Shown here: in pieces, positions 20,504-32,799 of the stretch
Layout of the letters: each line of letters begins with the position of its first letter
Numbering within the stretch: position 1 is the first letter of the stretch
Source: Staphylotrichum longicolle
Lineage: Eukaryota > Ascomycota > Sordariomycetes > Sordariales > Chaetomiaceae
Length of the DNA stretch: 64,000 bases
Direction of reading: 5' to 3'
NCBI GenBank assembly: GCA_019096155.1
Contig: JAHCVI010000006.1
Location: 1,736,001-1,800,000, forward strand
The notes under the pieces: model-generated
Told to the model about the DNA's origin: nothing
Databases searched by the model: none
Seen by the model: only the letters and a program-made list of their open reading frames with translations
Translations under genes and position numbers: made by a program

Positions 20504-23384
20504 GATAGCAGGACTGCGCAGTGGCCTGAGTTGGCGTAGAATGACGAGATTCTCTTGATATCTAAGGGGAAGCTAAGGAGCATCAAGATCTATTTATCAC
20601 AAGCGCCTCACTGGCAAATCTGCCTCCGTGATTCACTTCAGAATTGTTCACCTGACATTATCCGCCCAGACACTCGTGATCGTTGACAGCCGCGCCTCGG
20701 CCCGGGGTATGATGCTTACCCCAGATGTACCATAAAGGCTAGCTGCTCGGGAGCCTCTTGATAGTTTGGTAGCGATTCTCAAATGTCTTTATCCGAGGGT
20801 ATAATGGCTAGCTCAAGGAGGCTATGCATCACTTAAAAACGCCAACATGACGGAAGTCAAGGAGAGGACCAACCGATCCACTCCCAAAATGGCTTACGGA
20901 GAAATGCTTCCCACCATTTAGCTTCGTTCGAGTTTCTGTTTCCGCCAGCCGGTTATATTGATGTAGTATCCTGAGGCACACTCGAATCCTCTGACATGTC
21001 GCCAGAAGTGAGGCGGATCGTTATTTCGAGGTCGCAAGTTGGCGTTGTCCCTCAATCAACTTGGACCGGGAACTGTCACTTGGCTTTTCCAGGCCAAGAT
21101 GTCTTGGCCCGGTACTGCCCATGTACATTTCCAACGGCTTTTGGACCCGCAGACTTGGCTTCTTGGCCATTGCAACGTTATTTGCCAAGAACAACTTTGA
21201 GTGCGACATATTTTCGCAACTTTGTTTGACCTCCCAAAGATGCATTGTAAGTCCGCCATTCCGAGGCCAAATCAAGCCTTTCCTCTGCGAGTGCTCCGCC
21301 ACGAACTTGATGATTATCTGTGCTCTCGACGGATCCGCGGACCGGACTACGGAACCTGGTCCTTGGCGCCCTGCGGCTGGGATGTTGGCGCGGGATGTCC
21401 GCCCTAGAATCTCGACAGATCTTCCGGGTTTCATCGCAGCGGCAACGGAATGAGGCTAAAGTACCACCATGTCTCAAAAGAGTGGGCCGTGATGCAGTCA
21501 GACCAGCAAGTATGTGCATTTGCTTCCACCGAGAGCCACTTTGGATATCCTCTTTTTCCACATGGAAAAGGAACTGTCGAAGGAAGTCTACCTCTTCCCA
21601 TGCCCAAATAGTCCAGCTTCGGCGCCAAAAGCATACCCAGGCGTGTACGAGCAGCTCATGCCGCCAAGTGACCCCGGACTGGAGTTTATCGCGAGTGATT
21701 AATGTTGAGTTGTCAAGTCCGTGTTGGCCGCATCCCACCTCTCTTTCCACCAGGGATAGATGGCGGGTGTCTGTGTGGGCCGTAGCCCCGCGGATGTCTG
21801 GTTGCTTGGTGTGATCAGAGCTGCGGAGCCAAACGGAGAGAACGCGCCGCTGGCTTGACAACAAGCTGACGGCGATGTATTGCGGTCAGTGCGAGCCCCT
21901 ATGCTGTACCTTCGAAGATGATGGGCAGGCCCATGACATCCCACCCTACCTAAGCTCCCTTGGAAAACTGCATTTTGCCCAGGTTCCACGACATTAAAAG
22001 CCGTGCTGGTGGCACCGATAGTACCGGGCCCAGCCCGTGCAGCGATCTCACGCTCACTCAACGGCGACTGAACATGCGCATTGAAATGGGTCAGAGGCTG
22101 ATTTCTGACCCTGTCCCATTTTACCAACCCATTCAAGTCTGCCTACTGCCACATTATCTTGTCCCGTCCGGCTTTTCCGCATGAGTTATGAATCGTGCCC
22201 ACGTTGACGTGGTGTAGGCAAAGAGGCTTGACTTTGATTTTGTCCACCTCGCCAGAAGTCTCTACGTAATTTGAATGAATAGCAACTTGGGAGTCGGAGG
22301 AAAGACCTCTTCATTATTTTCTGACTTTGGATTCGGGTACTACAAGGCGTCCTCAGAGATGTCAGCGGCGGCGGCGCGGTGGCCACACCCCCTGGATTCC
22401 CATGTTATCCACCCAGCGTTTCTGCCACAACCATCAAGTCCCTGCGCCCACAACTGCGGCGGCAGACATACTCTCACTCTCTCCACAACCCGTAACACAA
22501 GAACAGTCCATTTTTAGTTTCCATTGTGTGTTGCGTTGTAACACATGGCTCATGCATCAAGTGGCAGTGAAGCTTGGAGTTCACCTGCACGCCCATTAGG
22601 GACCTTGTTTTAGCCTAAAACAACTCCTTTCTCCGGGCTCCAGGCCCGCGGATAGGAGTTCAAGATACCGGGGCTACCATGAGGCTCTGCACATCTCCCG
22701 CTCCGCATAACTCCGGGCCGCAAAGCTTCACCTGACTTCCCGCTCACTCTCATCCTGCAAGGAAACACATTCCTATTCCGTCCAAAACGCCGTGGCTTGG
22801 GTGGAGAGTGCGCATTATGCCGCCGGAAGACTATCGACAATCCGTTCCATTCTGAGCAAACTCGCAGTTAATGTCATACCCCTCAACCATAGCCATACAT
22901 CTTGTGCCACGGCTGATGTGCTGATTGCTAGCCTTTCAAAGAATTGCTACAGGCGTGATCCCTGACCTTGCGGTTTGTCCTTTATGTGGCACACAAGATG
23001 CCTCAGTCACTGGCGCGCCGTCAGCGGCCGGAACGGTCCTTGGCGCCGTGATTCGCCAACATGACAAGATGCGATCGGCAAGACGGGAGCAGACGGAACT
23101 GAGAAGGTGGTTGAGCAAAGAAGGGAGCCCCCAATCTTAGGTTGCATCACATCGTCATGGGGCGTGTTAAACTCGATTCCCGCCGTGAACACCTCTTCTT
23201 CACAACATCGCGGTGGAAGAGTGTATCCACCAACGTTCAGGGATGAAGTTCATTGACTGAGAAGGCGTCACGTATAAATGTAAACCCCTCTTTCATGACT
23301 TCCAGCAGAATGCCCTTATCCTCCGACCTAGTTCGATACCAGCGCTGACTTCCCCTTGTCAAAGACTTTGCCGCTACCACCAAG
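20504..23384. other. Long intergenic stretch
   Basis: 2.9 kb without a supportable gene. A 228-codon minus-strand frame at 21178-21864 and several plus-strand frames have no motif, no signal peptide and an overlapping equally long opposite frame. The xylanase and peptidase promoters lie at the ends. Confidence 0.4.
23273..23278 (+). promoter_or_regulatory. TATA box of the glutamic peptidase gene
   Basis: TATAAA lies 107 bases upstream of the ATG at 23385. It is a motif match at a normal fungal distance. Confidence 0.5.
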
Positions 23385-24221
23385 ATGAAGCTTAGCACTG
23401 CCCTTTTTGCCGTCCTTGTTGGTACCGTCTCGGCTCTGCCCAAACCCGAGCTTCAGCCCATCCACCTCGGCGACGGCGTCACACTCATTCCACGCAAGCC
23501 GGGCATGAAAATCCGCCCCGTTGGTCACCGCACCAGCCCGAAGCTCCCGGCATCGGAATCCAGCATTGCGGCCATCACCAACCACACACACGCGGAATAC
23601 AGCATCAACTGGGCTGGCGCCGTTCTCCTCGGTTCTTACAAGTCCGTCACCGGTACCATCACCGTACCTACAGCAAAGCCCCCTTCGGGCGGCAGTTCCT
23701 CCACGCAGTACGCTGCCTCCGCTTGGGTTGGCATCGACGGCTATACGTGCTCGAGCCCGATCATCCAGACGGGCGTCGACGTTTTCGTCAAGAACGGCGC
23801 CGTTTCCTACGACGTCTGGTACGAGTGGTGGCCGGCGCTCTCCTACAGCTTCTCCGGCTTCCCCGTCAGCGCCGGCGACAGCGTCACCATGACCGTCACC
23901 ACATCCTCCACCAGCGCCGGCACCGTCACCCTCAAGAACAACTCCAAAGGCAAGAGCGTGTCGCATTCCTTTCAGGGCGAGTCGGTCACGCTGTGCCAGG
24001 CCGAGGCCGAGTGGATCATTGAGGACTTCCAGCTGGACGGCCAGTTCGTGCCGTTTGCCAACTTTGGGAGCGTCACGTTCACGCGCGCGTCGGCGACGGC
24101 AGCGGACGGACGCACCGTCGGGGTCTCGGGCTCGAGGATTCTTGATCTTAAGAAGGACAACAAAGTTCTCACGACATGCTCGACCTCGGGGTCCAGCACG
24201 GTTAAGTGCACTTACGTCTGA
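23385..24221 (+). CDS. Secreted glutamic peptidase (family G1, eqolisin)
   Basis: An intronless frame of 278 residues. It starts with a signal peptide (LSTALFAVLVGTVSALP) and a basic propeptide of about 50 residues, then the mature concanavalin-like domain beginning YSINWAGAVL. Family landmarks are WVGIDGYTC, IIQTGVD with the catalytic glutamine (about Gln128), YDVWYEWWP, and QAEAEWIIEDF with the catalytic glutamate (about Glu209). This Gln/Glu dyad defines eqolisins such as scytalidoglutamic and aspergilloglutamic peptidase, acid endopeptidases secreted for nutrition. Four cysteines in the mature part can form disulphides. The ATG at 23385 is the first of the frame and is preceded by CAAG. 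Confidence 0.95.
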   Translation: MKLSTALFAVLVGTVSALPKPELQPIHLGDGVTLIPRKPGMKIRPVGHRTSPKLPASESSIAAITNHTHAEYSINWAGAVLLGSYKSVTGTITVPTAKPPSGGSSSTQYAASAWVGIDGYTCSSPIIQTGVDVFVKNGAVSYDVWYEWWPALSYSFSGFPVSAGDSVTMTVTTSSTSAGTVTLKNNSKGKSVSHSFQGESVTLCQAEAEWIIEDFQLDGQFVPFANFGSVTFTRASATAADGRTVGVSGSRILDLKKDNKVLTTCSTSGSSTVKCTYV

Positions 24222-24522
24222 GTGTCTACATGTAGGCTGTTCTCAAACGGGGCTTGGATGAATGGATTTTGGAAAGTTCGTGGTTTGGCCGTGATGGCTT
24301 CGGACTGCGGTGCGTATGAAAAGGAGCCGTACTTGAGCAGAAAGCACGGGTGTCGTGTTCAACAGCGTGGATTCAACAACGTGGTCAGTGTACCTTGAGA
24401 TCTAGCAGTGAATATACAGGCGTGCGAGATGACAAGGAGTCGGAGAGTCAAGCCTCTGACACTGGATGATTCAATTTAATCCTGACACAGTCCATAGACA
24501 AAACGTAACGATGCGCTCTACG

Positions 24523-25419
24523 TTAACAACTCTTTGCATCTGCGCCTCCCCGTTCCATCTGTCTTTCCCGTTCTGTTATATGGGTTTGTCGTATGGCATC
24601 AAACCATATGATGGCCATCTTCTTGTACCCTTCGTCATTGGGATGCGTGCCATCAACCAGATCCCGAAGTTGAGGTCCTTCAGCGGTCCTCATGTCGGCA
24701 AGGGCTATGTTTTTGTGCTCGCCCGCTTTTGTCGATACCAAGTTTCTGATCTGGTCATTCACACGCGAGGCTCTCGAGTTGACTTCCTTGTCCGCGTTGA
24801 CGAGCAGCGTTGACAGAATCACGGCCGAGGCGGGGACCATCTGCCATAAAGACTCGAGCATATTGTCCATGCGCTGGACAAAATCCCCAAGTTGAAAATC
24901 CTGAATGCAATCGTTGGACCCGGCGTTGATTGTGAAGACATTCGGGAGGAGTGTCGGGACGGATCTTCTGGCTCGCTGCTCGATCTGGTCGAGTCTGTAA
25001 CCACGCCAACCCTCGTTGTCGTTGTTACTCATGGACCCTGACCTGCGCGACCCGACGAAACAGACTTGGTAGCCGTCGGCGAGAAGCAAATCGCGAAGGA
25101 ACTGCCGGTATCCGTTGCCATGCGACGATCCGACGCCGTATGTCACTGAACCACCGAGCGGCATGAGGGACAAAAAAGGTTTCAACACAAATGCAGGGCC
25201 TAGAGAGTTCTCATGAGTAAGGTTGGGCGTCCCTCAACATATAGACTTGCACTAACCGGGTTGGCTGCTGATTGATGAGGACCATGCATGCTTGCTGTGG
25301 GTCGGCAAGGTGAAGGTCTTGATACTCGATAGAGGTGACGGACTGCGATATGATGACCATGCATCTGTTTTAGCTGACAGCTGCCGGCGCGAGAGCGACC
25401 TGATGTTCCCGTGCAACAT
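24523..25419 (-). CDS. SGNH/GDSL-type hydrolase
   Basis: Two exons (25419-25257, 25199-24523) join through a GTTAGT..TAG intron into 279 residues. The hydrolase core is clear: block I MPLGGSVTYGVGSSHGNGYR, where GGS replaces the usual GDS with the serine kept. Then block III INAGSNDC (Asn-Asp) and block V VDGTHPNDEGYKKM with the catalytic Asp and His. Fungal relatives with the LGGSITYG form act as carbohydrate or acetyl esterases. The first exon is less certain: it has no strong signal peptide and is chosen because it holds the only in-frame ATG upstream. A start nearer the LGGS block or another 5' exon is possible. Confidence 0.75.
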
Positions 25420-25808
25420 TCCGTGGACGATTGCAGCAACAACGATAGAAGATGAGTCAACGAGACACAGGCTGAACTGTTTCTGTTTGTTAAACACCCT
25501 GTGCTCCACAAAAAGGCTGACAGACAGGGGTGTGTGTTCCACAAACCTGTCTTGTCAGTGGAAGGGCGCGAATGCCATGTACTCGAGACTAAGTTCTGTC
25601 TGGTTTAACTGGGGGTTATCCGGAGATCCAACGCATGAACCAATCTTACAGCCCTATCTCACCTTTTCAACTGGGCCTCCGCTCACAATTCATCACCATT
25701 TTCACCACAGGCAGTCACCTCCTGACTCATGGGACTTTATTAGACTACAATCCGATGTATAGTAGGTGAATATTCTGCTTCTTTTAGAAGTATTTAGATA
25801 AGCCTCCC
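25420..25808. other. Intergenic
   Basis: The short gap between the SGNH hydrolase promoter and the 3' end of the HET gene. Nothing is recognised. Confidence 0.4.
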
Positions 25809-28221
25809 CTAGATGACTTTGATGGTCTCTATCTTGGCGTGGGTAAACATCCCCAAATCGCTTCCTGGGCGGACACGTAGGTGACCTTCCCAGATTCCCA
25901 GCCCAACTCTTTCGTACGTGTTTGCGGTGTGGGAGACTCGACGCAGCACAAGAGAAAAGATGATGAACTTGCAAAGCCCCTCAGAACCATTCTGGCCTAC
26001 TTCGGCCTCGGACACATTCTGACACAACGACGCGAAGCGCAGACAAGCATATCCGGCGCTGGGGTCCCAGGTGCAACACGTCTTTGTCTTGATAACACCG
26101 CGACATCGACTGTCCCTCCAGCAGGTCAACTGCGGGCTGGCCCTGTCAAGCATGAGATGCGGCTGCTCGACGTCGAGAAGGATGCGGTAGGTCCTGAGAT
26201 CGGAGGTCCGGGCGAAGCACGGCATCTTCCAGTCCCCACGGCCACCGATGCCGCGGCCCCTGAGTGCCAGATCGCTTGGAAACGCCATGGAGGCTATATC
26301 GTCCCTATTATCCATCGTTGCCAGCTCTACCGGAATGAGAGCATCAGGAGGACCACAAATGCCGATTCGAGAGCGCCGAGAGGAACGGTGGGCGCTACTG
26401 GGGTGCAGCAGAAATTCTCCACGACCGTGTCCCACACCAATCTTGGGCGCTGCGACGCGACCCCCATCACTTTCCCCGCTTCCTGTTCTAAAAGAGGGAA
26501 CTTGACGGGCCCGTTGACAGATGCCCACGACCATGAAGGCGCGCAGTACTCCTTGTATCTCGCGTGGTGCCCGCGACCGGACCGAAGGAGAGCGTGTTGG
26601 TCGACCGCCCAGGCCATGCTGGGGAGCAGGCATGACTTCCACATCCCTGCGAGATAGTTGCCAGGGAGCGGATGGGAGGGGGAAGCAAACTCGATTTGGA
26701 GATGCTCCATTCGTTGCATGATGTGCATCTCCCGGCCGTTGAGCCGGCCGACGTTAGCCAGCATTCGTTTAAACAGACCTGCCAGGCCAGAGATTGCCAC
26801 GAGCTTGTCGCTGGACCTTGTCAGAAAACGCCGCGAGTACTCCTCCATGAGCTCCAGCCACTCGTCATTCAGAGCTGCGACGTCGGCCTTGATGCTGCCA
26901 GTATCGCGTCCGGAGGATGTCGCCGCCAGTTCCTCGCGGCGCCGCATCTTCAGCTCTGCATATTCACCGCACGAATTCTGATCCAGGTGCCCGCACTCGC
27001 ACATGACCGTTTCGAGACAGTGCCACGACATCTCCCTGCCGTCAAAGGCGAGACGTCGGCGGGGGAAAACACCTTCCTGAAGACACCAGCCCCGCGCGTC
27101 AAGCGAGAACTGCCTCATGGGTGGGACCTGGCCGGGCCCGGTGAAGAGGTGGTCGGTCGCGGGCTGCCGGTCCAGGCCTGGCGGAACGTCGACGGTGATG
27201 CGGCGCTGCCAGTCCGGGTTCCCGAAGCGCTGTGGGCCAAGGAAGCCTTTCTTGCACGAGTCCGGCTCCACGGCCGCCACGTGACAAGGGCGTCGGCATA
27301 TATGCCCATCATCCTGGAGGACTCGCACCTCCACTCATCTGGGTTGTCTTGCACAATGCAGAGAGCGTCTACCAGAGGTAGGACACGCCAAGTCTGGTAC
27401 AAACGGTAATCGCGTCCTGGACCGTCCTTGGGAGAGCCGAGACTGCGATGCCCTGTGCATGGGCCGCCAGTTTGGCCTGCACCGTCGTTACGACCCCGCT
27501 GGTATCCTCGCCCCAGCAGTAGCTGAGGACCGCATACTTTACGGGAGCGCTGGCATCAGTGTAAACGACCGAGACTTTGTCGCTCGTGGGAAACGCAATT
27601 CTCAGGAGGCGCCGTGGGAGGAAGCTGGAGTCGCCCATGCGACATCTCTCGTGGTTGTCGATGCAATGTCGGAGCCATCTTAACGCTCGGGCAGCGGCCA
27701 AGTCGGAGTCTGACGACGCAGCAATGTCCAGCGTCTCGCCAAATAGCAGTTTCTCAAACTTGTCCGCCTTGTTTAGCTGGAGCTTCTCCTCATCTAGGTA
27801 CTCACACGCTGCGTTAGAGACGGGAATCGACCACTAAAGGCTCACTGTCCTCCCTGGGAACCAAAAAAGGCGCCAACAGCTTACCAGAGATATGCCGGTA
27901 GAGCTGGAGGTGGGCAATGGGCTCGCTCCCCTTGAAGAGACGGATGGCAGCCGTGCCCAAGGATGCCAGGGTGGGATTGAACTGCCATCTCTCGCGGCGC
28001 TTGACTACGACTGAGGCATCTTGATTCTTCGGTTCGGACAGCCAGCCCGGCTTGAGCTGGCTGACGATGTCCAGCAGCATGGTGCAGAGCTGGCAGCCGT
28101 GGGCACCGCACACCCGCAAGGCTGCCACTGTGACCGACGCTCCTTGCTTGGAATCCCAGTTGTCCCAAAGACCGCTGGCACAAAGACCGGTTGCCGCTTC
28201 GCCGTCGCCATGCCGTTGCAT
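25809..28221 (-). pseudogene. HET-domain protein gene with three single-base frame losses
   Basis: The gene reads from ATG 28221 through an intron (27884-27809, GTAAGC..CTAAC..CAG) and encodes a classic HET protein. It has an N-terminal cysteine motif (HGCQLC), VKYAVLSYCWGEDTSG, LPRTVQDAITVCTRLGVSYLW, VDALCIVQD, ARGWCLQEGVFPRRRLAF, MSWHC, and late CAPSWSWASV. The frame shifts three times, near 27372 (between YLW and VDAL), 27281 (between ADALVT and VAAVEP) and 26366 (before IGICGPPDALIP). Each is repaired by adding one base, most simply a G in TGGGTA, ACGGTGG and CTCGAG. After the third shift the original phase is restored and the usual C-terminal part runs to 25809. Either the gene is decaying or the assembly lost bases. 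HET proteins trigger incompatibility cell death when intact. Confidence 0.85.
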
Positions 28222-28616
28222 AGTAAGGTACGGACTTCAAAGACTGCATGTGTTGGGCTCAAGAGGTCCCCTCAGGCTGCAACAAGGATGGCAGAGCATG
28301 GCCTGCATGTGGCCGCTGGGCACCACCAGGCTTGACACGACAAGGAGCTGGGCGCCCCTCAACAAATTCCACGTGACAGCCATGACTTTTCCTTTCGGTT
28401 GCCAGTTCCTACCTTATCCATGCCTGCCGCATCATCAACTACAATGATGTGTACATGTTGAAGTACCTGATCGACGAGATCACGCCTGATGTAAGGTATC
28501 TAAACACACCACGCCTCCACTCTTTGCCATCTGCACCAGATATCAGGATTTCCAAGAGCAAGCTAACTGTAATTAATAGTAAAGGCAATTGTAGTGATCC
28601 TTGAGACAAACGCTCA
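28222..28616. other. Intergenic
   Basis: It holds the promoter side of the HET gene and the 3' flank of the glycine-rich-domain gene. No gene is seen. Confidence 0.4.
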
Positions 28617-30819
28617 TTAGCCCCCACCACAGCCTCCACCGCAACCACCACCGCAACCACCGCCGCCACAACCACCTCCACCTCCACTGCAGCCCCCCCT
28701 CCGCAGCCTCCCCCTCCGCATCCCGAAGATCCTCCGCCGCCTCCACCACATCCTCCTCCGCCGCCGACGCCAAATCCCCACCCATACGCAGCCCAGCTCA
28801 TGCTCGTCCCGCCCCCGCCAGCCTCCACATGCGACGGCGGGATCCTCTGGCCCGAACTCACCCACGTATCCCGCCAGCTCTGCACATACCGCGTATCCGG
28901 CCGCGCGGCCCCGACAATCGGCGGCGCCGCGCACGCCTCGGTCCCCACGACCGCCGACATGGGCCCGCCGCTCGCCGTCCTCCGCCCCGCCGGCAGCTGC
29001 ACCGCCCCCCACGACACGACCCGCACGTCCGCCTCGGTCACCGCCCGCCCCAGCTCCACCTCCAACCGGGCCCTCTCCGCCTGGACTTCGTTCCACTTCC
29101 TCGTCGCCCCGTCCAGCGCCGCTTGCGCCTGCGCGACCTCCCCGCCGCGACGGCGCCCTCCCCGGCCAGCTGCGCGTCCCGCGCTTGTTCCACCCCCGCC
29201 CGCTCGGCCGCGAGCGCCGCCCGCCGCTGCTTCCGGAGGAGGTGTACACGCGCCAGCGGCCGACCCACTTCCGCGGGCCGGGGACGGCGAGCAAGGGCCG
29301 CACGACGGCCGCCTCGCGGTGCAAGAGGTTGATCTCGCGGTCGAGCTTGGAGACGACGGCGCGGGCCGCCGCGTCGGCGGAGCACGCGGCGGTTAGGCGG
29401 GACGCGGCGGCGGTGCGGGCCGCGGCGAGGGCGCGTGCTCGGCGTCGAACGCCCGCAGCGGTCGGTCTTGGCGGCGCGCGCGGCGGCGAGGTCGGTGCGG
29501 GCCTTAAGGATGCGGTGGTAGTTTCCGGGGTGGTCGGGTCGAGGAAGGCCTCGCCGTAGCGGTGGGCCCAGGTGGTGGTGGTGCCGGCGAGGCGGTGGTG
29601 CGGCGGGGGGCGGCGATGGAGTCGTCGTGGAAGACGCGCCGGCCGATGTGCATCTTGCAGTAGGCGTCGTAGGCGACGGGGTGGAGCTGGTGGGTGTGCC
29701 AGAAGAGGTCGATGTCGAGGGTCGGGACGAGGATGGAGCCGGTGCTGTCGGGCATGAGCTGCAGGAAGCGGATGTAGCGCCGCTGGGCGGCCTGGAGGGC
29801 GGAGGGGCCGGCCGGCGCGTCGCCGTCGCCATCGACGATCTTGAGCACGCTGGGGATGAAGCCGTTGGGGCCGAGCTGGCGCATCGGCTTGTCCCAGAGC
29901 GGGAAGATGGTGACGTCGAACGCTGCCTTGGCGACCGTGTCGAAGGCGCCGTGGCTGGAAATGAGGGATCGCGTGACGAGGGTCTTGCACGACGGGCACA
30001 ATGCCCACGCCCTGTTCAGGCGGAACTCGGACCACTTCGCCATGGGCATGGTGTGCCGCCGCCCCGTACCCCTGTGGGAGCAAGGCTGCGAAAGACACCG
30101 GTATCCATGGATGTCGAGGTTGCCGTCGGCGGTCACATATGTGTGCTCGCCGTCGGGAGTGAATGTAATCACCTGGTACGGGTGATCCGGATACTTCTTC
30201 TTCCACTCTGACTCTGAGGCAGGGTCGGTGACGTGGGGAGCACCTCGGGCGAGCTGGGCAAGGGGAAACCGGACCTTGGCGTCCCAGAGGGCAGGGTAGA
30301 GCTTTGCCACGTCGTCGGCGAAGGAGAGAGGCATCAGGAGATGTGTGTAGAAAATGATGGCCACGTCCCTGGTTTACAGCAGTCAGATTATGATGAGACT
30401 TTTGCATTGAGTGTCTGGATTTATGGAGGACCTACCAAGGGGGCAGCGGCCGGTTGTTGGGCGTGGCTCCTTTGCTCTTGTTTGCGATGACCCAGTCGTT
30501 CAGGAGGCGAAGGTACAGCGCGTATCGAACCTCGGCGTTCATGAGCAGGCACTGCACCCGCCATCTACCGCCTTCGTCTTGGTCCACAAGGCCGCGCGGT
30601 GGTGCGGGAAAGCGATTCGGGTCGAGAGTTGGAGAAATAGCATGCTGGATGATGGTGGTGAATCGTCGCATGAGCGCGATGTGATCCTGGTACCGGTCAG
30701 CGTCAATCTGCCTAAACTGTGGTTTGGGGTGCGACACTTACTTTCACTCGCTCAACTGAGAACGCTTCATGAGCTGGGAAGGTGTCGGCGGGTATATCGC
30801 CGTCGCCGCCCGTGGCCAT
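28617..30819 (-). CDS. Glycine-rich domain-containing protein (DUF1399/GRDP type), frame broken repeatedly
   Basis: The readable part begins at ATG 30819 (26 codons), then 30707-30436 and 30368 onward. Typical GRDP features are AEVRYALYLRLLNDW, DVAIIFYTHLLMPLSF, TLDIDLFWHTHQLHP (the hallmark WHTHQLHP), FHDDSIA, and a final Gly/Cys-rich tail ending GGGCGGGCGGG at TAA 28617-28619. Between about 29610 and 28695 the frame must be changed seven times, each time by one missing base in a G/C run (near 29610, 29528, 29460, 29432, 29243, 29142, 28695). With those repairs a coherent coiled segment (LEVELGRAVTEADVRVV) and the Gly-rich end appear. Intron 1 would be only 34 bases, so the 5' end is uncertain. 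The function of fungal GRDPs is unknown. A 596-codon frame spanning the locus is not the protein. Confidence 0.75.
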
Positions 30820-31857
30820 TTTTGTCGTACGGTTGAGAGAAAGAGGTAAAAACCTGGGTAATGTATGGTGTGATTACAGTATGCAGCAGTGCTGATGTTC
30901 TGTTGCAACTCAAATATGTAGTTTCAATAAAAGGCGCCATGAGTCCAAGGTTCGCGAATGCTAATCTGCTGCGTTTATATGCCGGTTCGCTTCTTAAGAA
31001 GCCTCGTGTCCATCCGTGCTCGGTCTCAAATTGTCCTTAGTGCGCCTGCACCGCCCTGCCAGAACACCGAGAAAACACAGGCAGCACGAAAGCGATAAAG
31101 CCTTGTTGTCGTGCTCGGCAAGACGGATAAGCGGCCCAAAGATCGCCCTTGCGGCTCTGCGCTGGCGGGGCAGATCGCGGGCGTCAACAGTGCAGGCAAT
31201 AACACAAGGCTTGTGCACACAGAGTGCGGAGTGCGTGGCATGTCGCGTGCCCGCCTTCTCTGGTGCCTTGTTTGCGTGATGAGGCGGAGCCACCGCGGTG
31301 TCCATTCTTGGCAACTCGGTAGACAATTTGGGTAAGTCGATGTTGAAAATGACAGCCATTGCGGGGTTTGGCACGAGTAAGGTAAGAGTGCCAGGGATTG
31401 GACAAAGTCAAGCTGAGATGTGGAGAGGTCTCACACGTCGTGTATAGCCCGGTGACACAGGTCTTGTTCACTTTTCGATCGTTGGCTTGGAAAACCCTTA
31501 CAGTACTTTAGCTTTGTAAGCCGAACTGTTTGACGACGTCAATCACTCCTCCGAAGACGGGAGGTCTCCGCTCTATTTTGAGCCCTCAACCCGCATGGGA
31601 GTGAGTGCTGGACAGTACAAGTACTTATGGACGTTCAGAATATCGCCTGGGAACCCCTCCTTCTCTAGGACTAAGAATAACAGAGACCACATCAAATTTC
31701 CCTTTCCCTTATCGTTTGCATTCTGTCGACGGATTGAAGAATTTGAAGTTGGTACCTTCTCTTGTGAATCGAACCTTGCACATCCTTCGGGAATTGCATG
31801 TCCTCCAGAGACAAAGACACCCGGTCCGGCCAGGAGTGTTGTCAAGATGGTATTTAA
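30820..31857. other. Intergenic
   Basis: About 1 kb with only short frames. I see no gene or RNA feature in it. Confidence 0.4.
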
Positions 31858-32799
31858 TCACATGGCGGGAATATTGCAGAACGGCGAGCCTGGAATAGTC
31901 GTATTGTCGCAAACCAGTCCAGCATCACCGGGGCAGCAGTTGGGCCCACACAAGCTGTTCTCCGGTCAGATTTCCCGCTTGGTCAGAATAACCGCTGATT
32001 ATCGCTCGCCCAGGGTTATAGCAGTATTCGGGGTGGAGGAGTGAAGTTCATGGAATGTGGACAGTGAGGTTACTTACAATTCCGTTCCTGGACAGCTGGT
32101 TGGCGTGGTGTACAACGGATTCTCGGGTCCAACACCCGTGCAGATGCCGGATGCCTGGTTTTGACGCCCAGGGGTTGGGCTGCAGACAGCTAATGGCGTG
32201 AGACGCTAGTCAGTTCCCGCAATATGGTACAGGGCGTATAGTATCCTTACGTTCTCCAATGATGTCCTGGACCAAATCGCAGCATATCCCGTAACAGGAC
32301 CTTTGTTGCGCACAGCGTCAGTTAATCGGTGCATATGGGAAAGGAAGGGGAGATCAACGCACACTGAGCATCCCGGAATTGGAGCCGTGTCGCATGGAAC
32401 ATCACTGCGGAGCATTAGCCTCTTTGATTTATGCGTCACTGTACGAGTGCGAGACACAGGACCTGAATGGGGAACACTGACAATTTGCAGCACCCTAACA
32501 TGCCCTCTTTTATGCCGCAATAATCCCCAATAGGGCAACAACCACCATCGGCGCACTGTTGGTTAGCAAGCTATCCTCCTACATTGGCAATTTCGCATGG
32601 AGGAAAACCTACTTGCACGCTGGTCGGGCCTGCAGCCGTTGTAAATACATGAACTATCTACTGACAGGAGATGCGATCCACAGACGTTGGAGCCGCAAAC
32701 TTACAGGAAAATGTATAACAATCTTTTCCTGGTATGCAGGTAAATGTGCCCAGGTCCGCACTGGTTTGGGGTGCACGACGTGTCAAACTTGCGTATGTT
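31858..32799 (-). pseudogene. Cysteine-rich secreted protein gene, multi-exon and apparently broken
   Basis: A chain of very short exons with good splice sites encodes a cysteine-dense protein. Five pieces join in phase: 32555-32482 (CADGGCCPIGDYCGIKEG), 32404-32363 (DVPCDTAPIPGCS), 32300-32251 (SCYGICCDLVQDIIGE), 32189-32078 (VCSPTPGRQNQASGICTG) and 31994 onward (GYSDQAGNLTGE). The end, CGPNCCPGDAGLVCDN down to a TGA at 31858, lies in another frame, so one frame change is needed near 31945. Upstream pieces (TSCTPNQCGPG from 32799, then FTCIPGKDCYTFS, then SSCIYNGCRPDQ) also need frame changes and no start exon is certain. Fungal secreted proteins with CC-PxG-C modules look like this; the function is unknown. 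It may be a decayed gene or one with sequence errors. Confidence 0.5.

Noticed and set aside
21178..21864. 228-codon minus-strand frame in the 20.5-23.4 kb gap
   Set aside because: No domain, signal or splice support, and equally long frames exist on the opposite strand.
28617..30407. 596-codon minus-strand frame
   Set aside because: It is open only because of high G/C content. The WHTHQLHP motif and most conserved segments lie in other frames, so it is not the protein.
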